DNA of 58,953 nt. Origin: Coprinus comatus. Taxonomy: Eukaryota > Basidiomycota > Agaricomycetes > Agaricales > Agaricaceae. A program made the position numbers and the translations under genes. Positions within the stretch are counted from its first letter, which is position 1. Each line of letters starts with the position of its first letter. The stretch lies in the NCBI GenBank assembly GCA_034638255.1, contig JAWPGT010000114.1:1-58953 (forward strand). The letters run 5' to 3'. Under the pieces are notes generated by a model that saw only the letters and a list, made by a program, of their open reading frames with translations, was not told the DNA's origin and searched no databases. Shown piece by piece: positions 43,841 through 57,953 of this stretch.

Positions 43841-46800
43841 ATGTCGACGGAATATGAGGAAATTGTAGAGGTCGGTCCGGATCTCGTTCGAACGATGCCG
43901 TATTAACCTCTGGCCAGACAGAGCTTTCTGGGGAGAATAAGGAAGTGTACATCTTCCAATGGCTATCCAACCTACACAATTTCTTGAAGGAAGCGCGACT
44001 TGTGCGTTAATGTGACTATATGCGCTATAGTTCTTTGTTAATATCTTCGTCATAGAGTGACATCAAAACCAAACAAGCAGATATCGAGCAAACCCTGGTC
44101 AAAATCATCTCTGCGCCGGAACCATACCCAGGACCAGGTCGTGCGATACGTAATCTTGTTGGAAAATGTCTTGTCCAGCTTTATACGAGAGGAGAGACGC
44201 GTACCATGTTCGATACGCTACAAGCATTTATGAAGATCGCGGGCGACTTCAAGGCTGTGGATAAGGATGGGATCAAAATGTGAGCGCATATAATTGCATA
44301 GTGACACTTTCCTTACAAGTTGTAGAGCTGCACTTGTGTGTGTGGGTGATATCATGGCTGTATTTGGCACTCAGGTATGTATTTTGACCAATCCGAACTT
44401 GGCATGTTTATCACGGAATCAAGGTCATGTCGTTTATGGCGGAAATTGCAACAGTCACCCTTAAAACCGCGAAATCGTCGAGTGTAAGTCTTTTTATACC
44501 CACCTGGAAAACACAAATTCATACTTAGTTAGCCTCCTTTGCTTCGCTACCATGCGCTAGTCACCCTTAAAAAATCAATTTCAACCGCCAAACGGGCTGT
44601 TTCTGAGGCATCGGCGAGAGACATTCACAAGCAAACAAAAAATTACTTGTCGGATAAATGTCTTCCTGTGCAGAGGGCCTCCGCAGAGGTATTGTATCCT
44701 ATTAATATAAACATATCCCCTCTCATGTTATATTATATTCAGGTTATCGTAGCAATGTACTCCGACGATGGAGCGCATCCTACATATAACGATATTGAAA
44801 CTATCATAGGACTTTGCGTCAGAAACTTGGATAACGCAGATCAACTTACAAGGCACAGCCTCGCTCAATTGGTAGGCAAGCTACTTGCCTCCAGTCAAAT
44901 TGAACGATCTGTCCCCGTCACCGAATCTGCACATAAACCCAAGAAAGATCAAGAAGGCATCGAGGATGAAGCGGTGGAGGTTCACGCCGCTGCTGAAGTG
45001 AAGAAGGCTCTTATGGAACCCAACGAAATGCTTCTCCTCATCTCTAATCAGTTCAACAAACTTCATCAGTCTCGCAAAGTCCGAGTTGGGATCTTCGACT
45101 TCTACGCAGCTGTGTTCACGCATCTGGGAGCGGGATGGGTAGAAACAAACTTTTCATTACTCGTTAATCACCTCATGAATGAGATCGTCAACATTCCCAG
45201 AAACTCTGCAACTCGTTATGAGACACTTTCGATCAAGAGATTAATTAGCATCCTGCTACGTGATCTGATTGGTGTTCGGATGTTAAGCGAACAAGGGCAA
45301 ATCAGCGCAATTCAAGAGCTAGCTAATAATTATCTCAAGCGTTGGCCAGCCATGATGCCTGGACAAACCTCTCCAAGCTCTGTGGTACTGGTTATCGTCT
45401 TGAATGAGGTCGCCGGCCTCTTACAACAACTCGGAAATGCACCTCCCCCAGTTCAGGATGCCCTTACTGAACCTTTGGTTACATTGCTATCTCATACGAG
45501 CCACTCCGTTCGCGTCGCAGCTTCTTGGGCGCTGCGCTGCTTCTGCTACTCTACCCCGCTACGCCTACCGAAAACTGTCTTGCTCTTGATGGATAAATTA
45601 CAACGTGATTTATCCATAATATTAACCCCATCATCTGCTCACGACGCGTCATTAAGAGCTTTAGGACATGCTTACGGTCTTGCCTCCCTGGTGTCCATCA
45701 TACCGGAACGTCCTCTCTATGTTTCTTATGATGTCAGTGCGAAGGTGCTGGATATGGCCACCCAACTTCTTAAACGCGCAAGCGACCATGACCTCAAGGT
45801 GGCTGGTATTGAAGTAGAAGTGGCGTGGTCACTTATTGCATCACTTATGTCTCTTGGTCCCAATTTCGTCCGACCCCATTTGCCGCAGTTGCTTGTCCTA
45901 TGGCGGAATGCGTTACCCAAACCGACTAGCAAAGATTCAGCCAATAATAGTGGTCGATCAATTGCTGAATGGACTTTCTTATTGCACGTTCGAGAGAGTG
46001 CGCTTGGTGCTATCCTTTCTTTTTTGCAATACAACTCCTTTACCCTTGTTACGTTGGATGTTGCCCGCAGAATAGCTTCTGTTCTCAGCAACGCGCTCTT
46101 ATTTGCGAATGGATTCATTAGCCAGAATGTCGAGGACCCTTCTGAAACGCAACTTCCTCCTGGTATCAAGAAATCGATGACCATCCGGGATCGGGAGGCT
46201 CTTTTACGAAGGCGGGTACACCAGTGTTTTGCGGCGTTGGGATTTTCAAGCATAGCAGAATCGACACAAGCAGCACTGTTACAATCAACCATTTCTTTGT
46301 TTGCAAGCCCTGATGGATATGCAGGATCCTCTGTACAAGCTGCCATTGCGTCGTCATCAGGAACATTTACAAATGTGTGGCAGAGTACAGATGGTTATGC
46401 TTATGGTGTGACGTCTAACGAAGTTGTTGATTTCGGAGGAATTGGAACGGATGCCGATGCCTTGCTTGGTAGAGAGGATTATTTGAATAGAGACACTGTG
46501 GAGGTGTCAATTGATACTTTGGTATGTAATATAGTAATGTTTTGGACTAAAGGCCTAACATCTTTCCTCAGTTGCGAAAACCAATACTGGGAGCCTCTGA
46601 GCATGATCCTCTTTCGTTATGCACAGCCAAGCTATCACTGAATGAATACCAATTACAAGAAGCTCCCCCACCAGCAACCTCTGTTGTTGACACTGCTATC
46701 GAACTTTTTGCTCGACTTTTACCATTGCAAGATCTCGGTACCACAGTCAAGTTTATCAATCAACTCCTTGAATTTGCCAAGTCACCGAAGCTGGAGAAAA

Positions 46801-49800
46801 ACATTGGGAGGAAATCCGCCGTCTTTATCAATACCACAGTAGCCCTAGTGTTAGCTCTTCGCTATGCTACTATTCATCATTTCCGCCATTCCAAAGACAC
46901 TTTTGGTAGTTTGCAGGTCACAACAATATTAACCCCTTTTTTGAGGGTATAGCCTCTCTTTTTTTTATCTCGTCTCTGTATTGATATCTTTATCACAGGA
47001 TGCCCTTATTGATGGAGATCTTGTATTGCGTTCAGCTGGTAGCGAATGTATAGGAAGACTAGCAAGTCTTTCGGGGACAAACCATCTTGCCAGCCAGATC
47101 AAAGACCTAGTTGACCAGGTTGTCAGCAATCGTGACCCCTATTGTCGAGCGGGATGTGCGCTTGCCTTTGGTGCAATATACACTCACGTTGGAGGTTTAG
47201 CTGCTGGTCCACTCTTAAAGACTACTGTCAATGTACTCATGTCTCTCAGTAATGACCCACACCCGATAGTCCACTTCTGGGCTCTGAACGCTTTGGCTCG
47301 TGTTATCAACGCTGCAAGCTTAGCCTATTCTCCCTTTGTTTCCGGTACATTGGGCATGCTGTTGAAGATTTATTTGATGGATTCACATGAACGCGAAGGA
47401 GGGACGTTGAATAATGCAAATGGCAGTGGTGACTGTCCGGCTTACCCTGTTGTTTGTCAAATCATTGATGCAGTTATCACTGTCCTGGGTCCGGATATAC
47501 AGGAATCTCCTCGGACTAGATCATTGGTCGTCAACCTCGTGCACGAATTTTCGACAGAGGAAGATGAAGGCATTTGTGTCGAAGCTATCAAATGCATTCA
47601 ACATTTCCTCATGTTCGCGCCTGAACATGTCGACATCCCGGATACCGTTAGGATGTTCCGATCCCACCTTACTTCTTCTCGCCGGCCGTTGAAACTCGCA
47701 TCCATCAATGCCCTTTACCAGCTTGTACAGAAGGATGCGTTAGCAATGTCAAAGATCGGTGGAGACCAATTGGTGGAAGATCTATTTGGCATGCTGGATG
47801 ATGATTCATCAGTTCAGGGAGTACGTAATGTGATAACGAGTTGGTTACAGCAAACAGTGGTTTACAATCCCTCTGCATGGATCGATTTGTGCCAACGAAT
47901 TATGTCACGTACGACAGCCTCCCAACAAGTAGTTGATGCTGCCAATCGTGGCAACCTACGAGATGATGAAGGAGAATCACTTAATGTTGGGGCTACAGGA
48001 GGTGGCTCTGGACGAGGACTAACAACCTCAAGATGGAGGACACAGCTTTTTGCATTGCAGTGTTTGCACACAATATCTCGAATAGTCTCTGGCAGTGGGA
48101 GAAGAGAACATACCGACGCTATATATGCAAGAACTCAAGGCGCGTCTGTAAAGGGCCTACTGTTTAGCCGTGTGTCGGATCTTATCAAGATGGCCTTCAC
48201 AGCATCTACGGCATATGTTACGGAAATTCGTCTAGAAGGATTGGTTGTGTTAATGGACATCATTGAGGTCGGTGTTTGTGTTCATCCTTCCTAACTGTTC
48301 ATAATTTACCTCCGCTTTTTCCCGTAGATCTTTGCCCAGTGTCCTGATCCTGCGTATGATGATGCATTATTGCTTGAACAACATCAAGCCCCTATTACGG
48401 CCGCTCTGACACCGGCATTTTCTTCCGACTCTACCCCAGAGATATTTGGCATCTGCTGTTCATGCATGTGCTGTCTTTGTGGGATGCGGCGTTGTTAAGG
48501 ATGTCAATAGAATGGGGAGGATTCTCAAACTCTTAACAACTGCCCTCGAACAATCCAAGGGTATGTTCCGGTCTGATTCGATGTGTAAGATAACTGATAC
48601 AGTTTTTGTAGAGTCTGGGATGCTTTCTATCGGTGACACAGGGGAACTCAGTCCAAATGCATCAGCTATGCTAAGGATATCTACACTCTCCGCCTGGGCG
48701 CAGCTACAAATATCCAGCTCCAAACAGAAATATTTGGTAAAGGTGATTGACCCTCACCGCTCAACGTTATCATCCTTGTGGATTGCGTCTTTGAGGGATT
48801 ATGCCAGTATCCGAATTGACACGGAGTTCTTGCTTGATACATCATCCGTAGCTATTGATTCGTCATACTCGAGTCTGGGTAGGGAAGTATTATTGCCTGT
48901 GAGTAGTGGTTCACTGTTATGTCTCTTGACTGATTTGGTTGCACAGTATTATGCGCAATCATGGTCAATTATTCTTCGAGCTGTGTCCACCGTAATGCAG
49001 GTCAGTGACGCTGCAATAATTGTGGTTATGGATGGCCTAGAACCGCCACAGAATGGAAAAGTTGAGGTCAAACCGCGAGATGACCCTACTTCATTTTTCT
49101 ATGTACTGTTTGGTTTAGTATATGAGGCACTTTCCACGTCCTCGCCTGATTCCAGCTCGGCTAATTCCGAGAGGCAAGACCTTGTCATTGCCTGTCTTGA
49201 GGCTCTCAAGGCGCTCGTACGACCCGAATTTGCAGGAAAGGCAATAATAGAACCAAATATCTTGGACGAATTTATCAGCTTGTTATATCGTATGGCAATG
49301 ACCGAACACGCGGTTGTTCAGATTCATCTTGTTGAAATGTTAGGTGTTCTGGCTGCAACGCAAAAAACCGGGTATGTTTAATACACCTCCTTATTCATTT
49401 ATCTCACACTATTTCTAGCCATGATGTTCTGAGCTTAACTTCTCCAACTGCTCACTGTCTTCGAATATGCTCACATATCATTAAACACTCTGTTGGGTCG
49501 TCACGAAGTCCGATTACTCGTAAGTTTTCATATGTGGAACCGGGCTTATCCTCAATAGTATTATAGAAGGACTTCCCTCTGATCGCATTGCTCTCGTAAA
49601 TATGGCATTTAATGCAATTGCCACCATTGCAACGTCTATTAACAACAATCAACGAGAAGATATACGTGCTGTCGCAGCTCTCATTTATAATGGTAAGTTG
49701 TCTAGCTTATCATATGATGCGGTAGATTAACAATCTGGGAAGACTTATTGAAGGATGAAACTTCCGACATTGATCTAATAACGCCGACTTTCTCTTCTCT

Positions 49801-50708
49801 CAAAGTTATCTTGAGTATACCTGTCTTGAAGGATGGTGATGGGATCGGCCGATATCAGCGAACAGTCCATGCGTTGGTTTCATCCTGCTTGCTGAATATC
49901 GACGAAATGAGGTGCGTGCCTGCACTGAAATATTGATTCTAGGCTAACCCCCACCAACCAGAGGACGTATTGGCGCCATATCTACAAGAAAAATCAAAGG
50001 AAACTTGTTGGCAGTGGTGTTAATCCTAACCGTGATACCAAATGTTGTACAAATCGGCAGAGCAGTCATCGAACATACATGCTTTTTGATAACCCAGAAA
50101 TTGCTTGAGAATGAGGATGTACGTAAAATACCCAGTCTATTCTTTGTATACACTCAAACCCCTTGCAGACTTCGTTGACTGCTGCCCAGTGTGCAAAAAC
50201 GCTTGTTGTTTCGTCCACAGCAAATCCAGTGTTGAAGCACTGTACAAGATTATTGATGTCTGGCCTCGTGGAATATATTGCTAAATTAGCTCCTTCTGTA
50301 CACGACAATTCTATGACAGACTCTCAGACCATCTCGATTGGGGAAGTGTACAAGGCGTTCTCTGCATTCTTCGCTTCAGTCGAGGATGACAAACGTACGA
50401 GCATTCTAACATTCAAGTGTATCTTGGCTAATCCGTTTTCAGGTCCACAACTTCTTGGAGTTCTTCTACCGACATTATCGCTGTTGTTGTCAAGATCGGC
50501 GTCGTCAACGTCGCCAATAAATTCGCAGACCGTCACTCAAATCCTCGCATATGCGACTGCATCTCCTCTCGCATTCAAAACGGCTGCTGATAAACTTCAA
50601 TCCAGAACAAGAGAACTTCTTGAAGCTTCGGTCCGCAAAGCGGTTGGGCCTGCTAGCATGACCACACAGACAACGGCTAAGCCACAAATTTCCCTTAGAT
50701 CCTTCTAA
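43841..50708 (+). CDS. LAA1: LAA1/HEATR5-type HEAT-repeat protein (AP-1/clathrin trafficking)
   Basis: About 15 exons joined by 45-80-bp introns encode roughly 2,040 aa, the normal length of this family. The N-terminus reads NKEVYIFQWLSNLHNFLKEA, then QADIEQTLVKIISAPEPYPG and the HEATR5-like GRAIRNLVGKCLVQLYTRGE; HEAT-type helical repeats fill the rest, ending KPQISLRSF. The largest exons are 44743-46521 and 46999-48267. In yeast Laa1 helps localise the AP-1 adaptor at trans-Golgi and endosomal membranes. Two frame slips stand out: between the first ATG (43841, MSTEYEEIVEVG) and the frame of NKEVYIF near 43890, and an extra T near 48448 between STPEI and LASAVHACAVF. Everything else is well kept, so assembly error is as likely as decay. 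Confidence 0.85.
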
Positions 50709-51745
50709 TCATTTCTATGTACTAGTATACATATAGTTTTCCATTTATCTTCGGAGATCAGAACAACATTTCCGATGGGCTAAAATTAACTGCACGAAAA
50801 TTTATCTCTTACAAAGAAATCGTAAAGTAAATTACACATTCTCAAGTGCGTTGTTGGTACAAATAACGTTGGTTCGATGTAATTCTTCTATTCACCATAT
50901 GAGCAGTTGATCATAGTTTAAATTCTTGTGGGTATCGTAATAGGCCATAATGCAACAGGCCAGATATGTTTTGTGTACATCTTCACAGACATTGCACTAA
51001 CACATTAAATTGTCTCCTGCTTGTCTATCAAACTGTCTTGATTGAAGGCCAGAAGTCATTTTGTTAAACAAGTAAACTTCTAGAAACATCATCCAGAAAT
51101 AACTCTTCCTTCAAAAGGACTTCTAGTGCCACTTCAGCACCCACGATATTGACTTGGACACTATTATGTTCCTATGTATGCCCTTGAAACAATGATTCTG
51201 GGTGCCTTCGACACCGTTTTGCCTCGATACTAGCCTAGGTGCAGAGATCTCTATGATTACTCCTTCCCTCTAACTTGTTTATCGTTAGTTGTGGCTTCGT
51301 GCCGCACCACGTTTTTGGACAATTTTTTCCATTCCATTAGTCTACGAGGCAACGTATACAATTCCATGCCTGATACCCAATGTGTCACAGACGTGGTCTC
51401 TTCGCTTACCTGCCAAAAGTCCAAACTTTGTCCATAGACATCGAAAAAATTAGAATCCAACTAAGGGGTTCCACGTGTACCGCCACTGTTGGAGTTTTGC
51501 CTAATGCATTCAACTATTTATGCTCTAGCTTGTATTCGTGTTGGCTGTTTACATAGTTACTTGATGGTTACGACTAACCCAAGATGTGAGTTCTCAATTT
51601 TTTTTACGGCTTCGAATACAAATTATGTCCATTCGGAAGAACTGCTTGAAATGGCCACATCATGCATCAAGTGTGGCTAGCCAGCATAAAGGGTAATGAT
51701 TTGCTAGTAAATACCAGATACACGTCTCCCACACTTCGATCTCAC
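50709..51745. other. Intergenic between LAA1 and the monooxygenase
   Basis: 3' flank of LAA1 and promoter side of the next gene. No supported frame. Confidence 0.45.
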
Positions 51746-53993
51746 ATGTCTGCTCAGACTAACATTTTAAGTGACCCTGTAGGAATTATTGGTGCCGGCA
51801 GTTGCGGGTTAATAAATGCACATGTCTTGATTCAAGACGGCTTTTCCAATGTCGAGGTCATCACACGCGATAGGTCTGTCGGAGGTGTTTGGGCAAAGGA
51901 TCGAGTCTATCCCGGCCTGGAAATCAACAAGTACGTCTTGTGTCACTTTTTACTAAACTAAACTGGTGATCATGAAGCTATTATGTAGTGTCCATGGCGA
52001 GTATCGCTTTTCCTCTTTGGAAATGCCACCGCCAACGGCGTCGGAGGAATCTGGTGGACATCTAACGGGGGTGGATATGTGCAATTACATGGAGAAATAT
52101 TACGATACTTTCCTCAAAGACAAAGCTAGCTTCAAGTTCAACACGGAGGTTCTGAATATATCCCGCGATGAAAAAGGCGTTTGGATTGTAAAGACAGAAA
52201 ACCTAGTCACAGGAAATATTGAAACTTGCCGGTACTTTCGGTTGATATTAGCAACTGGGGTAAGTCCGTACTGTAAAATATCGATGTAGTACTATTTCAT
52301 GATGTCTTAATTTCAAGGGCTGTAGCGAACCGAAGATGCCTGAATGTTTCTCAGCAATGGAAGCCGAAAAGGCTCAGTATCGGGGGATTGTTATTCACTC
52401 TTCCCAATTCCGCGTTCGTTTGGATGATATTCTAAAGTCCGGTAAACCCGGATCTGATGGGCAGAAGGGCACTGTTGTAGTAATTGGTGGAGGAAAGTCT
52501 GCTCAAGAGTAAGTTTTCGTGTTTCAGCTCACGTTCCATAACAATGAAAATACGGCCCAATCTTTGATTTCGTAGCATATGTAAAAAACTCGTTGAAGAA
52601 GGTCTAAAAGTAACGAATGTATTCGAAACGTCGGATGTGTTTTTAGCAGCAAAAAAGCCTCTACCAACATTCATTCGGAAAAGCAGGTCAGTATTTTGAT
52701 AATAGAACTTGTACTTGTTGACTATTCACGTCCACAGATTTCTGTCTATTCTATCGCCACACATTCACCTTCGAACCCGTCTAGAGTATTACATGGTTCA
52801 CTTATCAGCTACTTATGGACAATTGACATTGCTTCTTCAGATGGTTCTTGCACAAGACCGCATTGGGGGGAAAGATAACTCGGTTTATCTGGGATAAAAT
52901 AGGGGAGAGCTCTGTAGGTCGAACCCCTGATCTGATCTGATCCATGACTTGATATCACCATTAGTTCGACGCGTTTGAAATACCCAAAAATTCGCCTTTG
53001 AGAAAGACACATTCACTATTTTGGGGAGTTCGCACCAGTGATGAAGGTGTGGTGAGACCTAACAGCTATCACACCCTGGTTACAACTGGGAAGATCGATA
53101 TCATTGCCCCAGCACGTGCTGTGGGTTTTGCACCAGACGGACACTCTATCTTGTTGGATAATGGGCAATTGATTGTTGCAGACACTGTTATTCTCGCTAC
53201 AGGGTACAAATCATCCTGGACCAGAATATTTACGGGTACGTGACCGTAGGCCCTAAGCTTTCGCAGGCTTGTCTAATAGTAATCATCAGAAAAAACTGCC
53301 GAAGAAATTGGCATAAATCGACATGCACCTACCGATGATACATTCAAGAATGTTTTTACATGGGATTATACGTCTCTTAGTAACCCACCCAAACAGCATG
53401 CTGACAACGGAAAATGGGTCACATCTATATATCGAGGGCTGGTCCCTGCGAAAAATATCCTTCGGCGCGATTTTGTGATTGCCGGTGCTCTGGTAAGAGT
53501 CATTTCTTCCTTGTTCATGACTGGATCGGGCTCACACAACAATTCTTTTTTTAATCAAGTTTACTGCCAATCCTGGTTATACTGGAGAAGTAACAGCCCA
53601 CTGGACTTCGTCGTATTTTCAGGGACATCCTATGCGAATCCCCCAGTCGGTTGAAGAGGCTAAGGTGGAGGCAGAACATGCTGCGGCCTGGATGAGAACT
53701 CGATTTCCTAATATGCTTGCCTGGGCGAATGAAAGTTACAGTGGCAGCCTAGACTTCTGGACGTAAGTACGATTCACTGAATATAACCTTCCCAGTACTT
53801 TCGTTATTGAGCGTTCATCTATAGGTGGCCTCAAGCTGCAGATGATCTCTTAGAAGATATGTATCTTCCAATCCATAGAAGTGGGAGGAACTGGTTAACG
53901 TGGCCGTTCATGCCTATCGATTTGAAGGAGATTACCAACTTAGGGGAGGAGCGTCGACAACGGCGCCTTGAAGCCACCGTTGTTACCAAGTAG
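51746..53993 (+). CDS. FAD-dependent monooxygenase (FMO-like)
   Basis: Exons separated by ~50-bp introns encode a flavin monooxygenase. FAD-binding GxGxxG (GAGSCG, residues 16-21) is followed by DRSVGGVWAKDRVYPGL; the family fingerprint YRGIVIHSSQF lies near 52380; the NADPH-binding VVVIGGGKSAQ near 52480; LFWGVRTSDEGVV near 53020; ATGYKSSW near 53200. The end ERRQRRLEATVVTK is at 53993. The enzyme would insert one oxygen atom into a substrate using NADPH and O2; the substrate is unknown. The junction between RLEYY (about 52790) and ALGGKITRFIWDKIGESS (about 52860-52910) does not join in frame with any good GT-AG intron I can find, so a frame slip or an odd intron is likely there. Confidence 0.82.
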
Positions 53994-55272
53994 CCAAGTT
54001 AATGTCGTTGCCATAATAATATATTAGGTTTCTGCCGAGTGGATGCTGGCGTAAAATAGCACAATGCCCTAGTGCCAAGATGAGAACTACTATTTTTTGA
54101 ACGTATTGGTCAAGTATCGGTTGAGTCGTACGTTCCAAGTACGATCTGATGTTTTATCGACATCGCCTACGTCCGGGTCACATCCCACTGGAGCGACAAA
54201 GGGGAGACATATTCATTGTTTGATGGATCGTGCCACAGTAACAATACTATGAGACTCTTGCAATACTCGGTGACGATGTCGAACATGAAAAAGAAATATC
54301 CAAATAATAACGTGTGAATTTTATCAAAACCGCCTTAAAGCCTCACCACAGCTCACTACCCTCGGTTACGCAGACGTCATCACAATTACTACATGCTCAG
54401 GAGTTCATCATGGATGACATCTCTAATCTTTCTCTCCCTATATGCTAACATTGCTGCATGAGATAACTATCACCATCGGGCATCCGGCAACCGCTAATGT
54501 CACACTTCATTTTGACTCCACATCTTCTCTTCTCCAACCATGAAAGCTGTGGGCAATGCTTCGAAATAACTTTTATAGAAACACGGCGGGTCTCTAAAAT
54601 AACTTATTTGTAGAGACTAGCCTTTCTGGGGTGCATTCATCATGGTGCTTCCAGCGGTCTCAGCGGTGCCCCTACTATCTCCCATCACCATGAGGCGTTG
54701 TACAGATCTAGCCTCGGGTACACGATCGGTTTTGTCCTATTCCATAGTAGATGAACATGAATAGCAATCTCGACATCTAAACACAATAACAAAACCGATT
54801 TTGCACAAGAAATACGAGCTGCAAGGGTAGAGCACAGTGAGTTTGCATTCGGTGTCTTCACGGTCATGTATTCCATTTACGAGAAAATCATCCCGCTGTG
54901 CTACAATACATTCACAACGAGAAGTAACACTTAACCTGATGTCCAGACTCCGCTGTAACACAAACGTGAGCTCTCTTTCAATATTTTTAACGTCAATGAT
55001 AAGTAAAAATATAAACATGGGGACAGGAACCACTAAAGTGACATCGAAGTCCTACTTTAGAGCGCATCTGACTTGGTTGCACCATCGAGACACTGCATCA
55101 TCACCACGTCTGAAGGGGGGTTCCGCAGTTTAAATGGGCATTACATCTCCGAAGATTCATTCCATTGAATGTTTTGTAAAGCACTGTCAGTACTCACCTG
55201 AATGGAGGTTGCTCAAACCCTTTATAAAGCAGCTTCAAACAAGGTTTTCAGAATTCAAGCCACTCCTTCTTC
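53994..55272. other. Intergenic, no gene seen
   Basis: Opposed short frames at 54685-55133 overlap on both strands and lack family features. Possible promoter of the regulator just before 55273. Confidence 0.45.
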
Positions 55273-57953
55273 ATGACTGAACCTCGCACTTCTTCAAGAC
55301 CAATTCAGAGCTGCTTCCAGTGTATGTCTCCCAACCCTGACAATCGCTCCACACACTGATCGTCCCTTTAACTACTAGGCCGTAAGCGGAAAATCAAATG
55401 TTTGTTGACTTAGCACTCCAGAATGCAATTATTGACATTTATCTTTAGGTAGCAAATCTTACCCGTGTACTCCTTGTTTATCCCTGACCGCTCCCTCCAG
55501 TGACAGCACGCAATACTCATCACATTCATGGTCTCTATTCATGAACTCCCAGCAAGATGTTCTCGGCCATCTTTTAGGCCTACTACCCCCCCAGAATCAA
55601 ATCCACCTCTTACTAAATTTCTATGTGAGTCAACGCTTTTACCCTTTGGTAATTCTTGTATACTTAATAGAATCCCACGATCAGATGCAACATATCAATT
55701 GGTATAATAAGGTGAGTATTCATTAGACTCCTACAACTTTGTTAAATTGAATCTTGTTTAAGGCCATACATGCACCAACTTTTATGGCGGAAGTATGTTA
55801 TGTTAGTATGAAGAATTGCAGATGGATTAACCGTTGCTTGTTTCAGGCAAATCTCGTTCTCTCTCACATAGCCCACCAACAATATCATCTCATAAATATT
55901 GATTTTCTCGGTGTTCTCTTCATGATATTATGCCTTTCACTTGATTTCTCTGATGTCAACTTACGAAAGAAGCTCCTCCTTGATAACACTGCTTGCTGCC
56001 ATTACTCTAGCAAGTTATACAATGGAGCCCAGGTTTGTTAGGTCATATTAGCCTCGCTACTACTCTCATCAACCCCAATAGGCTTGCCTACAACATACAA
56101 ACTATACCGCCTCCCATACGCTTGAACACTTGCAAACTATTCTGTAAGCATAGTGAACAACAACAGACTGCGTAACAAGGCTGATATTCTCGTCTGCTTA
56201 TAGTTTAATGGGTATCTATCAACGGAATCACGATGAAGCCGAGTGAGTTTGAGTCACTCTGTAACCGCGTGTTCTAATAGCATTTCAGCTCACATTGGGC
56301 GATGACCGGTACCGCAATCAAAGTGGGTCAACCAGTATTATTTACTCCCATCTCAGGCTAAATTCAAGTCCAGATTGCTCAAAATCTTGGAATGTCGCGC
56401 CTTGGAAGCGAGACAGGCACTCGGGAATACCCTCCGGAGTGGCGATCTAGTATTAAAAGGGAGATTGCCCGTCGTATATGTGGTGCTTGGTACTTACTTT
56501 TCACGTTACTTGACTACCGTGAAGCTAAAATTATCCTAGGTTTTTGATGATTGGTCTCACGCAATGGCCCATCAAGGAACATACTCCATCCATCCTTCAC
56601 AAAACCACACATCACTTCCTGCAAATCTAGATGACATAGACTTGATGGAGACAGACATTGTTCAGTCTAAGCCCCTCAATGTTTACACGGTAAGTATCTA
56701 GAGCCTTGGCTTTAATAAACAGAACTCATTCCATTTTAGGAAATGTCGTCGGTACTATATAGGCTGAGGCTTGTCGAACTTTATCGTCAGACTATTGATG
56801 AGGTTAACCTTGGAGGACATCAGCTGGACTTTGCGCTTGAAATGGAGGACAAAATAAACAAAGTGATTAGCGACATGAAGTTCTATTTTAAGATGGTAGA
56901 CGACATTCAGAATCATGTCCAGCCCTCGCGCTCAAGGGAAGTCGTGACAATGGAGCGAATGTTGTGTCAAATGATGGCTCAGACTCGTTTGCTTCGTCTT
57001 CACCGGCCATTCCTATTCCGAGGGTACCATGACAAACGATATGTAAGTAAAATCAATCACTGCAAACAATATTCTCTGTGCTAATGTGGCTCTTAGGCCC
57101 ATTCCCGTGATCAATGCATTGTATCCGCTCAAACTATTCTACAATGCCTATCAGCGAGTCCAAAACCCGAAATGTTCCTTCGTTGGTGGATTGTGATCTT
57201 TTACTGTTTCACAGCAGTAAGTAATCAGTTTATCAGATCTCTGGGTAAAGGAATTAAACTCGCTATTTCATAGGTTATCATTCTAATCATTGACCTCTGC
57301 TATTTGCATCTCTATGGCACGGAGATTCAAATTAAAGACCGCACAAAAGAGATACAGGAAGCACTGAACCTCTTCCAGTGAGACATTAACATTGCGAGGA
57401 ATGCCGTATACTCAACAACCTCATAGATCCACCACCAACACTTCCGGCATTGTTCATAACGCTCGTGATCTCCTTGAGAATCTCTTAGGTGCGTCACACG
57501 TAATCTACTATTAATAGCTCACTAACATCCTACCAGAGGTTGAGGCAACCATGTTCTCGGCGGATACTAATAATAAATTCTCCTCGGATGTCACATATTT
57601 TGAGGAGGTTGTCAAACGAATAATAGTACGTCATAACATTCTTATTCTGTTGGTGTTATCTAACATTTCCAAAGATGGATGTTGCAAATGGAAGGAGTTC
57701 CAATACTGCGTCCCAAATATTTCCACTCGGGGAATTTATACCATTTGATTGGATTGCTACGACAACGCCTCCCGCGAAACCGTCGGCGACTTCAGAGCCT
57801 CTTGACTTTCTTGACATGAGCAAAATAACACATAGCACACTGATGGCCTCAGATGCAGCGCTTTTTAACAGTATTGGGATGCAGTTTGGTGAGGCGAGTG
57901 TAACCGAGCTACCCGATTTTCTTCATACCGAACACTCGGTCTTTTTTTCTTGA
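55273..57953 (+). CDS. Zn2Cys6 transcription factor with fungal-specific regulatory domain
   Basis: Starts MTEPRTSSRPIQSCFQC; two introns split the zinc cluster (C-x2-C RKRKIKC, then SKSYPCTPC), and the sixth Cys is not apparent after CTPC. A middle homology region follows: HAPTFMAEV, FLGVLFMILCLSLDFSD, SHWAMTGTAIK...AQNLGMSRLGSE, REYPPEWRSSIKREIARR, VFDDWSHAMAHQGTYSIHPS and LPANLDDIDL, all typical of the fungal-specific transcription-factor domain. The end is LPDFLHTEHSVFFS at 57953. It is a nuclear DNA-binding regulator; targets are unknown. One base too many near 57376 (LNLFQ to ETLTLRG) breaks the frame, so the gene or the assembly is flawed there. Gene models in this family vary in exon structure, and mine is by eye. 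Confidence 0.82.

Noticed and set aside
43622..44053. 143-codon minus-strand gene upstream of LAA1
   Set aside because: It overlaps the first conserved LAA1 exons on the other strand and resembles nothing.
45726..46346. 206-codon minus-strand frame inside LAA1
   Set aside because: It is antisense to a large conserved HEAT-repeat exon; a shadow frame.
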